Shown here piece after piece: positions 1-5,082 of a stretch of DNA of 9,635 nt. The DNA comes from a bacterium (Candidatus Ratteibacteria) CG_4_9_14_3_um_filter_41_21 (GTDB lineage: Bacteria > Ratteibacteria > UBA8468). Position 1 is the first letter of the stretch. The number at the start of each line of letters is the position of its first letter. The stretch is from positions 1 to 9,635 of the forward strand of contig PFWI01000152.1 of the NCBI GenBank assembly GCA_002791075.1. The letters run 5' to 3'. The notes under the pieces are model-generated. The model searched no databases. It saw only the letters and a list, made by a program, of their open reading frames with translations, and had not been told where the DNA came from. The position numbers and the translations under genes were made by a program.

Positions 1-60
1 AATTCTTAAATAATTGTTTTCTTGGTGTTCATTCGTGTTAATTCGTGGATGAAAGTTAAA
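1..60. repeat. Degenerate dispersed non-coding repeat (ATTCGTGTTAATTCGTGGAT type)
   Basis: The opening bases contain a repeated phrase, CATTCGTG followed by TAATTCGTGG at about 29-49. Its reverse complement (CCACGAATTAACACGAA) is a familiar type of dispersed non-coding repeat in many environmental bacterial genomes. Related wording recurs on the opposite strand near the end of the window, for example ACCACGAAAGCACGAAAG around 9430-9447. I see no gene in bases 1-110. The element is probably truncated by the window edge. Confidence 0.45.
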
Positions 61-110
61 AAAATTCATTTGGCATTAAGACCATTGTATTCCTTTCAAG
101 AAAAAAAAGA

Positions 111-163
111 ACAAGATAATCATCTCAAAGGGGTTTCAGGAGATATGCCCCTGATTATCTTGT
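111..163 (+). promoter_or_regulatory. Probable autoregulatory operator/promoter of the toxin-antitoxin operon
   Basis: A perfect 12-bp inverted repeat, ACAAGATAATCA (111-122) and TGATTATCTTGT (152-163), lies directly upstream of the antitoxin ribosome binding site. An inner AGGGG (129-133)/CCCCT (148-152) pair extends the symmetry. The left arm includes GATAAT (115-120), a possible -10 element, though no good -35 sits at the right spacing. Ribbon-helix-helix antitoxins typically repress their own operon by binding such palindromes over the promoter, so an operator is the natural reading. A 5' UTR hairpin that controls translation is an alternative. Confidence 0.55.
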
Positions 164-178
164 GTGGAGGTGATTTTT

Positions 179-427
179 ATGGCAGAAATACAGGTAGAAC
201 GTTGTCGGCTCAGTATTGACGTTGGGCCCGAAGACCGTCGCAGAATCAAGATGAGTGCGGCTATCCATAACGAAACAATCCGTGACTATGTCCTAAAGGC
301 GGTGATGGAACGTTTACAGCAGGATTCAAAACATACCGATTCACTGTTATCTATGAATGGCGATGCCGACCCGGTTTTAGCCAATCTATGGAATAACGAA
401 AAGGATTCTGCCTATGACAAACTATAA
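179..427 (+). CDS. Ribbon-helix-helix type II antitoxin
   Basis: A small 82-residue protein that probably neutralises the toxin encoded immediately downstream and represses the operon. The N-terminal half reads as a ribbon-helix-helix DNA-binding fold: a short beta strand (CRLSIDVG), helix 1 (PEDRRRIKMSAAIHN) and helix 2 (TIRDYVLKAVMERL). The acidic C-terminal tail ends in LANLWNNEKDSAYDKL, a pattern common at the end of antitoxins paired with MazF/PemK-like toxins and likely to wrap around the toxin. I chose ATG 179 because GGAGG at 166-170 sits 8 nt upstream. An in-frame GTG at 164 would add five residues but would overlap this ribosome binding site. The gene overlaps the toxin start by 14 bp, implying coupled translation. 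The family assignment (RHH, DUF1778/CopG-like) is from sequence pattern only. Confidence 0.8.
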   Translation: MAEIQVERCRLSIDVGPEDRRRIKMSAAIHNETIRDYVLKAVMERLQQDSKHTDSLLSMNGDADPVLANLWNNEKDSAYDKL

Positions 428-752
428 TCGTGGCGACATCCTGCTGGTCAAATTTACCTTTTCTGAAGGTGAAGGTTCAAAGTATCGTCCCACTTTACTC
501 CTCAGCGCAAAAGACTACAATAACCACCGTCAGGAATTAATTATTGCTGCCATTACCAGTAATCTGAAACGGCGATTAGTTGGAGATACAAAGATTAACG
601 ATTGGGAAAAAGCAGGATTGTTATACCCTTCTTTGGTTACCGCCATTATTCGCACCATCAAAAAAAATATGGTTGACCGCAAATTAGGAAAACTTTCCGA
701 TAATGATTTCCGGGTGGCAAAGAAAAACCTCAAAGCTGTTCTGGGATTTTAG
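414..752 (+). CDS. PemK/MazF-like toxin (putative mRNA interferase)
   Basis: A 112-residue protein of typical length for the MazF/PemK/CcdB fold. Family landmarks are visible: RGDILLVKFTF at residues 6-16 (the GDI motif of beta strand 1), SKYRPTLLLS at 22-31 (the RP motif carrying the putative catalytic Arg25), and AAITSN at 45-50 (Thr48-Ser49). The end, DRKLGKLSDNDFRVAKKNLKAVLGF, matches the usual C-terminal helix region. MazF/PemK toxins are sequence-specific endoribonucleases that cleave mRNA and arrest growth; the target motif cannot be predicted here. The start overlaps the antitoxin by 14 bp and has its own AAAAGGA (399-405) 8 nt upstream. The gene appears intact. Some members of this fold act on other targets such as gyrase, so RNase activity is inferred. 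Confidence 0.82.
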   Translation: MTNYNRGDILLVKFTFSEGEGSKYRPTLLLSAKDYNNHRQELIIAAITSNLKRRLVGDTKINDWEKAGLLYPSLVTAIIRTIKKNMVDRKLGKLSDNDFRVAKKNLKAVLGF

Positions 753-785
753 AGCAACTTATAAAATGAAGACAAAACAGAACTT

Positions 786-839
786 AGCCCCCTCACCTCC
801 ATCCTCTCCCCTTGGGGAGAGGAAACATAGATGAGGGGG
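786..839. repeat. Short palindromic (MITE-like) repeat, CCCCTCAC..GGGGAGAGG..TGAGGGGG type
   Basis: A nested palindrome: outer arms CCCCCTCA (788-795) and TGAGGGGG (832-839), inner hairpin CCTCTCCCC (803-811) with a TT loop and GGGGAGAGG (814-822). This is a widespread non-coding repeat type in environmental bacteria. AACTT stands on both sides (781-785 and 840-844), compatible with a 5-bp target-site duplication. There is no U tract, so it is not a standard intrinsic terminator for the toxin gene, although a strong hairpin just after the toxin stop could still protect or attenuate the transcript. Confidence 0.65.
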
Positions 840-984
840 AACTTTGAAATTCCATACAATAAATTAGCCGAGCTCCAAGGGAGTCCCTTCGGGACAAGCT
901 CGGCAACTACCCCCGTATTTAATACGGGGTTATGTAGTGGCAAAGCTTGCTTTGCCAAACTTTGAAATTCCATACAATAAATTA
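840..984. repeat. 27-bp direct repeat bracketing three consecutive hairpins
   Basis: Identical 27-bp copies begin with AACTTTGAAATTCC and end with CAATAAATTA, at 840-866 and 958-984. The 91 bp between them hold three back-to-back inverted repeats. The first is GCCGAGCT (867-874)/AGCTCGGC (897-904), with an inner GTCCC-TTC-GGGAC (883-895). The second is CCCCGTATT (911-919)/AATACGGGG (921-929). The third is GGCAAAGC (939-946)/GCTTTGCC (949-956). No coding sequence is credible here. The long identical flanks suggest a recent duplication, or an insertion with a copied flank, rather than a simple transposon footprint. Confidence 0.7.
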
Positions 985-1014
985 TTGAATAATTTGCTTA
1001 TGAAGTGTTATACG
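985..1014 (+). promoter_or_regulatory. Putative sigma70-type promoter of the DUF488 operon
   Basis: TTGAAT (985-990) and TTATAC (1008-1013) are separated by 17 bp. Alternatively TATACG (1009-1014) is preceded by TGT as an extended -10 motif. The -35 begins immediately after the second copy of the 27-bp repeat. The transcript would start about 10-15 bp before the strong ribosome binding site AAGGAG (1023-1028). The match is by eye only, and AT-rich DNA yields such matches by chance. Confidence 0.45.
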
Positions 1015-1034
1015 AATAGACGAAGGAGCTGTCT

Positions 1035-1538
1035 ATGGGCTTGAAAATTTATACAATTGGACATAGTAATATTGAGCCGGGTGAATTCATCAAGCGGGTA
1101 AAACAATTTAATATTGAAGTCCTCGTAGATGTGCGGAGCAAACCATACAGTCAGTATGTCCCTCATTTTAACAAAGAGAAGATTGAACAGTTATGTGCAA
1201 ACAATGAAATTAAATATCTGTTTCTCGGAGATCTCTTAGGTGGAAAACCAAAAGATAATTCCATTTATGATAAAGAAGAAAAGGTAAATTATGAACTGTT
1301 GGCTAAAAAGGACTATTTTTTAGCGGGAATTGATAGATTGTTGAATCTGGCTAAAAAATACCGTATATGTTTAATGTGTTCCGAGGGGCAACCCGATGAA
1401 TGTCATAGAAACCGACTTCTTGGCCCAGCCCTTGAAAAGATAGGAATAGAGGCCTTACATATATTGCCAGATGGAACGGTGGTTGACTCAGAACAATTAA
1501 AGTTAGAAGTAAACAAAGGGCAATTAGCTCTATTTTGA
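1035..1538 (+). CDS. DUF488 family protein (first of pair)
   Basis: A soluble 167-residue protein with the hallmarks of the DUF488 family: KIYTIGHSN at the N terminus (residues 4-12), VLVDVRSKPYS at about 29-39, LGDLLGG in the middle, and the motif CSEGQPDECHR at 115-125 (Cys115, Cys123, His124). The conserved Asp-x-Arg and Cys-x7-Cys-His-Arg residues suggest an active or ligand-binding site, but the biochemical role of the family is not established to my knowledge. The start has a good ribosome binding site (AAGGAG, 1023-1028, spacing 6). It is the first gene of a close-packed operon with a second, divergent DUF488 protein and a DuOB-like protein. The tail after about residue 145 (ILPDGTVVDSEQLKLEV) is a typical family ending. 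It looks complete. Confidence 0.85.
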   Translation: MGLKIYTIGHSNIEPGEFIKRVKQFNIEVLVDVRSKPYSQYVPHFNKEKIEQLCANNEIKYLFLGDLLGGKPKDNSIYDKEEKVNYELLAKKDYFLAGIDRLLNLAKKYRICLMCSEGQPDECHRNRLLGPALEKIGIEALHILPDGTVVDSEQLKLEVNKGQLALF

Positions 1539-1546
1539 TTGAGACA

Positions 1547-1990
1547 ATGTTAATAAAAGTTTATACGGTGGGAACTAGCAAAAAAAACGCAGAAGAATTT
1601 TTCGGTATTCTTAAGAAAGCGGATATCGAAAAAATTATAGATATACGACTTAATAATAGGTCCCAACTATTGGGTTTTAGCAAGGGGCAGGACTTGAAAT
1701 ATCTCTGCGAAAAATGCCATGGCATCAAATACGAGTATGTTCCACTTTTAGCTCCGACAAAAGAATTTCTTAAAAAATATCAAAAAGATAAAGATTGGTC
1801 TTTCTATGAGGCAAAGTTCTTACGAATTTTAGAGTCACGTCCGACAATAGATATATTCCAAAAAACGTGTGGAGATGTCAAAAACGTTTGTCTGTTATGT
1901 TCTGAACCAACACCACAACATTGTCATAGAAGATTGGTTGCTGAATACATTGCTAATCATATGGACAACGTAGAAATTATTCACCTTTAG
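1547..1990 (+). CDS. DUF488 family protein (second, divergent)
   Basis: A second DUF488 protein of 147 residues: KVYTVGTSKK near the N terminus, IEKIIDIRLNNRSQ at about 27-40, and CSEPTPQHCHR at 118-128, preserving the same Cys-x7-Cys-His-Arg spacing as its neighbour. It differs in details: TVGTS instead of TIGHS, and DIRLNNRS instead of DVRSKPYS, so the two copies are not a recent duplication and probably have different roles or form a heteromer. I prefer ATG 1547 because DUF488 proteins normally begin right before the first strand. An in-frame TTG at 1535 would overlap the previous stop by 4 bp and add four residues. No strong ribosome binding site is visible, so translation is probably coupled to the upstream gene. 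Function is unknown. Confidence 0.83.
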   Translation: MLIKVYTVGTSKKNAEEFFGILKKADIEKIIDIRLNNRSQLLGFSKGQDLKYLCEKCHGIKYEYVPLLAPTKEFLKKYQKDKDWSFYEAKFLRILESRPTIDIFQKTCGDVKNVCLLCSEPTPQHCHRRLVAEYIANHMDNVEIIHL

Positions 1991-1994
1991 AATT

Positions 1995-2693
1995 ATGGAT
2001 AGGACAATTACCATATTGGCAGTGAGCAGATTAGGTAATGAATTATGTGTTGCAGGAGTTGATGAAAGTGGTAACTGGATTCGTCCAACATCTTTGAGTG
2101 AAGGATGGGGGCAATTCTACAAGGTAGATATATACAATAAAAATAATAGCCCAGTAATTGCTCTCTCAAATGTAGTTACAATTCGTTTAATTCATCAGAT
2201 TCCACAGATTGGCACACCGCATATTGAGGATTGGGAATATGAGCGAAGTTGTAAGCCAGTCCTTGTAGGAAAGTTAAATGATTCTCAGCGATTGCACCTA
2301 TTTCAAAAGATTTCTGAACAAAGCTTATACTCATTGATTGAAAGTCACGAAAGATCCTTATGTCTTATTGAACCATCCTCCATCATTTCCGCAAATTTCG
2401 CTAACATTTCATATAAAGGAAAGTATCAGCCAATACTTAATTTTACCTTCCAGAGCAAACAATATAGTTATAAAGTTACAGACATTTATTGGCGTGCACT
2501 TGGACGTGATTTATTGGCAAAAGGACATAGCTCTGTTCTGAAAGGTAAAGAGCTACAAAGCATTCTGCAATATTCGAAGTCCTTTTTGACGATTAGATTA
2601 GGAAGGAAATTCAAAGAAAAATACTGGCCATTTATTGTTGGTGTCCATACTGTGCCACAATTTCCGGTAAAAATAGACTATAAGAATATATAG
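1995..2693 (+). CDS. Putative dual-OB-fold (DuOB-like) protein, third gene of the DUF488 module
   Basis: A soluble 232-residue protein without transmembrane segments. The opening TITILAVSRLGNELCVAGVDESGNWIRPTSLSEGWG resembles the first beta-rich repeat of what I recall as the dual OB-domain (DuOB) family, with the characteristic xCVAGxD..GxWIRP phrase (residues 17-31). A second beta-rich part follows at about 145-222, from YQPILNFTFQSKQYSYKVTD to FIVGVHTV. OB folds bind nucleic acids or nucleotides, so a substrate-recognition role beside the DUF488 proteins is plausible; this is inference. It starts 4 bp after the second DUF488 stop, so it belongs to the same operon. It has no clear Shine-Dalgarno. 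The family name rests on memory of the N-terminal signature; the rest I do not recognise confidently. Confidence 0.6.
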   Translation: MDRTITILAVSRLGNELCVAGVDESGNWIRPTSLSEGWGQFYKVDIYNKNNSPVIALSNVVTIRLIHQIPQIGTPHIEDWEYERSCKPVLVGKLNDSQRLHLFQKISEQSLYSLIESHERSLCLIEPSSIISANFANISYKGKYQPILNFTFQSKQYSYKVTDIYWRALGRDLLAKGHSSVLKGKELQSILQYSKSFLTIRLGRKFKEKYWPFIVGVHTVPQFPVKIDYKNI

Positions 2694-2740
2694 TAATGGG
2701 CTGAGTAGTAGAGCGTTCTTCAAATAATGTTGTTATGGTT

Positions 2741-2877
2741 TGTCATTGCGAGCGACAGCGAAGCAATCTCATATCGTTATCCACAAAGGGATTGCGGAGC
2801 TTGTTCCGAGTGAAACGAGGAATCTCCGAGTTTGCTTCGGCTTCGCCTCGCAACCGTTTTCACTCCTCGCAATGACA
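2741..2877. repeat. 137-bp palindromic repeat element with 12-bp inverted ends (TGTCATTGCGAG type)
   Basis: The ends TGTCATTGCGAG (2741-2752) and CTCGCAATGACA (2866-2877) are perfect 12-bp reverse complements. Inside are the characteristic GCGAAGCAATCTC (2759-2771) and a GC-rich stretch containing GAATCTCCGAG and GCTTCGGCTTCGCCTCGCAA. This repeat type is dispersed in many bacterial genomes and resembles a non-autonomous mobile element. It occupies most of the gap between the DuOB-like gene and gltX. Short open frames across it on both strands are artefacts of the repeat. The remaining bases, 2694-2740 and 2878-2947, show no gene. Confidence 0.75.
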
Positions 2878-2947
2878 GCATGGACTGCAATATTAATTTG
2901 GAAACCTTCTAGTAGGATGGCTTTTTGAGATTGGTGGAGATAAGAAA

Positions 2948-4366
2948 ATGAGATTAAGGTTTGCGCCAAGTCCGACCGGGTATTTGCATATTGGCAATGC
3001 GAGGACGGCTTTATTTAATTATCTCCTAGCAAAAAAACATCAGGGGAGATTTATTCTCAGGATTGAGGATACCGATATTGCGCGTTCAAAAAAAGAGTTT
3101 GAAGCAGGAATTATTGAGGATTTGCGTTGGCTGGGTCTAAATTGGGATGAGGGACCGGATAAGGGAGGCGATTTTGGACCCTACCGGCAGTCGGAAAGGT
3201 TAAAGACCTACCAAGAGTTTGCCGAAAAATTGCTAAAAGAAAATAAAGCCTATCATTGCTATTGCACTAAGGAAGAACTGGACCAAAGGAACAAAGAACT
3301 TCTGGCAAGGAAAGAAAGCCCCCGCTACGATAATCGCTGTCGTAATCTTAGTGATGAGCAAAAAAAGAAATATTTAGAGGAAGGAAGGAAGCCGGTCATC
3401 AGATTTAAGATTCCGGAAAAGACTATTGAAGTTAACGACTTAATTAGAGGAAAGGTAAGTTTTGACACTAAGTTGATGGGAGATTTTATTATTATGAAGT
3501 CCGACGGCAAACCGGCATTTAATTTTGCGGTGGTGGTGGACGATATCTTAATGAGGATTACCACAGTCATCAGAGGGGAAGACCATCTTTCCAATACTCC
3601 CCGGCATATTATGCTCTTTGAGGCGCTTAATAGCAAAATCCCCGAATTTGCCCATATGGCGATGACTATGGGGCCTGACGGCAGCCGCTTGAGCAAAAGG
3701 CACGGGGCTACCTCAATCAGGGAATACCGCAAACTCGGAATGCTTCCGGAAGCTTTATTCAACTATTTAGCGCTTTTAGGCTGGGGAAGCAAAAAAGACC
3801 AGGAAATTTTTACCAAAGAGGAACTAATTAAAGAATTTTCCCTGGAAAGATGCAAGGAGGGAGCCGCCATTTTTGACCCGGAAAAATTAACCTGGATGAA
3901 TGGTCTTTATATCCGGAAGAAAAAACCACAAGAATTGGCAAAATTATCAATTCCTTATTTAGAGGAGAAAGGCTTGCGAGAAAAAGAGGATTATTTAATT
4001 AAGGTGATTGCCCTGGAGAGAGAGCGCATCAAGAAACTTTCTGAAATTCCTGATTTAATAGAATATTTCCTGGTTGAAAAGATAAAGTTTAGCCCGGAGG
4101 CCTTGCTTCTTTCAAAAAAGCCGGAGGTTAAGGAAATCTTAACCTCGCTAAAACAGGAACTGGAAAATCTTTCCGACTTTTCGGCTGCTTCTCTGGAAAA
4201 AATAATTCGGGAGTGGACCAAAAACAACGGTTTAAAAACTAAGGATGTTTTTCACCCTTTAAGAGTAGCCATCACCGGAAGAACAATCGGTCCTGGACTG
4301 TTTGAGACGATGGAGGTCTTAGGAAAGGAAAAGGTCATTCAAAGATTAATGGAGGTGCTATGTTAG
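2948..4366 (+). CDS. gltX: Glutamyl-tRNA synthetase
   Basis: Cytoplasmic class I aminoacyl-tRNA synthetase that charges tRNA-Glu with glutamate; in bacteria lacking GlnRS the same enzyme also mischarges tRNA-Gln, and which type this is cannot be told. The 472 residues match the usual bacterial length. The Rossmann catalytic domain starts with RFAPSPTGYLHIGNARTAL, carrying the HIGH-like motif HIGN at 14-17. LRIEDTD follows, then the CYC (Cys104, Cys106) and Cys131 positions that recall the zinc site of some GluRS. The fourth zinc ligand expected at 133 is Asn, so zinc binding is doubtful. VIRGEDHLSNTPRH and the KMSKS-type loop RLSKR (247-251) come next, and the C-terminal alpha-helical anticodon-binding region follows. 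ATG 2948 is supported by GGTGGAG (2933-2939) 8 nt upstream. The 3' end overlaps the CBS-domain gene by 7 bp. Confidence 0.96.
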   Translation: MRLRFAPSPTGYLHIGNARTALFNYLLAKKHQGRFILRIEDTDIARSKKEFEAGIIEDLRWLGLNWDEGPDKGGDFGPYRQSERLKTYQEFAEKLLKENKAYHCYCTKEELDQRNKELLARKESPRYDNRCRNLSDEQKKKYLEEGRKPVIRFKIPEKTIEVNDLIRGKVSFDTKLMGDFIIMKSDGKPAFNFAVVVDDILMRITTVIRGEDHLSNTPRHIMLFEALNSKIPEFAHMAMTMGPDGSRLSKRHGATSIREYRKLGMLPEALFNYLALLGWGSKKDQEIFTKEELIKEFSLERCKEGAAIFDPEKLTWMNGLYIRKKKPQELAKLSIPYLEEKGLREKEDYLIKVIALERERIKKLSEIPDLIEYFLVEKIKFSPEALLLSKKPEVKEILTSLKQELENLSDFSAASLEKIIREWTKNNGLKTKDVFHPLRVAITGRTIGPGLFETMEVLGKEKVIQRLMEVLC

Positions 4367-4830
4367 TTAAAAATGTGATGAGAAAGGATGTCATTACCGT
4401 TGAAAGAGCAACAACCTTAAGAGAGTTAATGAACATTTTTCATAAGTATACTTTTCATACCATTCCGGTAATCGAGGATGAAAAAATAATAGGGATTGTG
4501 GAATTAGAGCATCTCTGCAGGGTCTTTCAACCCCATCCTCTTCATATCCATGAATTATTGAAAACAGTTCCTTTTCTTCAGGAGGAGGAAAGAGACATCT
4601 TTGAACTGGATATTACCGCTGAAATGGCTGAACTTTGTCTGGTTGACGATATTATGGAAAGAAAATTTTTAACCGTGAAAGAAAACGCGACGGTTCAAGA
4701 AGCCCAACGCCTGATGAAATTGCACCAAACCCAAAGGTTGCTGGTGGTTAATAAAAAGAATAATTTAATGGGAATGATTAATCTCTTTGACATCATTTTA
4801 TCCCTCTTTAAGGAAAAAGGAATATATTAA
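4360..4830 (+). CDS. Tandem CBS-domain protein
   Basis: A small soluble protein (156 residues) made of two CBS motifs. CBS1 covers roughly 1-52 (VKNVMRKDVITVERATTLRELM ... HTIPVIEDEKIIGIVELEHL). A helical insert follows, and CBS2 covers roughly 93-150 (DDIMERKFLTVKENATVQEAQRLM ... RLLVVNKKNNLMGMINLFDII). CBS pairs form a Bateman module that binds AMP, ATP, S-adenosylmethionine or similar ligands and commonly regulates transporters or enzymes. No effector domain is fused. It overlaps the end of gltX by 7 bp with GGAGG (4351-4355) 4 nt upstream, so it is co-transcribed with gltX. Its biological partner is more likely the transport operon that follows; stand-alone CBS proteins next to permeases and antiporters suggest ligand-gated regulation. 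That link is inferred. Confidence 0.87.
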   Translation: MLVKNVMRKDVITVERATTLRELMNIFHKYTFHTIPVIEDEKIIGIVELEHLCRVFQPHPLHIHELLKTVPFLQEEERDIFELDITAEMAELCLVDDIMERKFLTVKENATVQEAQRLMKLHQTQRLLVVNKKNNLMGMINLFDIILSLFKEKGIY

Positions 4831-4865
4831 AGATAACGCTAAAAAGGGATTATGATAAATTAATA

Positions 4866-4968
4866 GGACGCAGATTTCCGCAGATAACTTCAGGATAAAA
4901 ACAGAAAATTTAGGAATTTATATTTGTTTGTAATCTGTAATCTCTAAAATCTGCGTTTATCTGCGTCC
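4866..4968. repeat. Inverted repeat of the ATCTGCGTTTATCTGCGTCC type
   Basis: GGACGCAGAT (4866-4875) and ATCTGCGTCC (4959-4968) are perfect inverted arms. The symmetry continues inward imperfectly (TTCCGCAGATAA against AAATCTGCGTTT), about 17 of 22 bases overall. The intervening 60 bp is AT-rich and includes a further TAATCTGTAATCTCTAAA phrase. The type is a common non-coding dispersed repeat in uncultivated bacteria. It separates the intact CBS gene from the CBS remnant and the transporter operon. I see nothing else between 4831 and 5003. Confidence 0.6.
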
Positions 4969-5003
4969 AAAAATGAGGAAATTTCTATGCAATAAATTTA
5001 AAA

Positions 5004-5072
5004 ATGAAAGCAAAAGAGGTTGTTGGCATCGTGGCAAGAGGAGATATTATGAAAGCTTTATTCCAGGAATAA
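5004..5072 (+). pseudogene. Remnant C-terminal tail of a CBS-domain gene
   Basis: The 22 codons from 5004 to the stop at 5070-5072 read KAKEVVGIVARGDIMKALFQE after an initial Met. The phrase VGIVARGDIMKAL is the classic last strand and helix of a CBS domain (consensus VGIVSRGDIL+AL). Nothing CBS-like is found upstream in this frame, and a TGA lies at 4974-4976 just after the inverted repeat. The simplest reading is that a CBS-domain gene stood here, directly upstream of the permease, and that all but its tail was lost when repeat DNA entered. AGGA inside the tail (5065-5068) could still serve the next gene. The peptide is short, so the match could be chance, but the fit in sequence and position is good. 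Confidence 0.55.
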
Positions 5073-5082
5073 AAAATCGTTC

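Noticed and set aside
22..219. Open frame overlapping the left repeat, the operator palindrome and the antitoxin start
   Set aside because: Its codons cross non-coding repeat DNA and the inverted repeat, the product resembles nothing, and the real antitoxin is in another frame with a strong ribosome binding site.
803..822. Intrinsic terminator for the toxin operon
   Set aside because: The hairpin is strong, but no U-rich tract follows it, and the same palindrome type is a dispersed repeat.
749..973. Reverse-strand 74-aa open frame over the palindrome cluster
   Set aside because: It is made entirely of repeat sequence (hairpin arms and the 27-bp repeat) and has no protein-like features.
840..984. 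CRISPR array
   Set aside because: There are only two repeat copies, the spacer-like interval is 91 bp and full of hairpins, and no cas genes are nearby.
2740..2969. Open frames on both strands across the 137-bp palindromic element
   Set aside because: Their sequence is dictated by the inverted repeat, which explains why both strands appear open.
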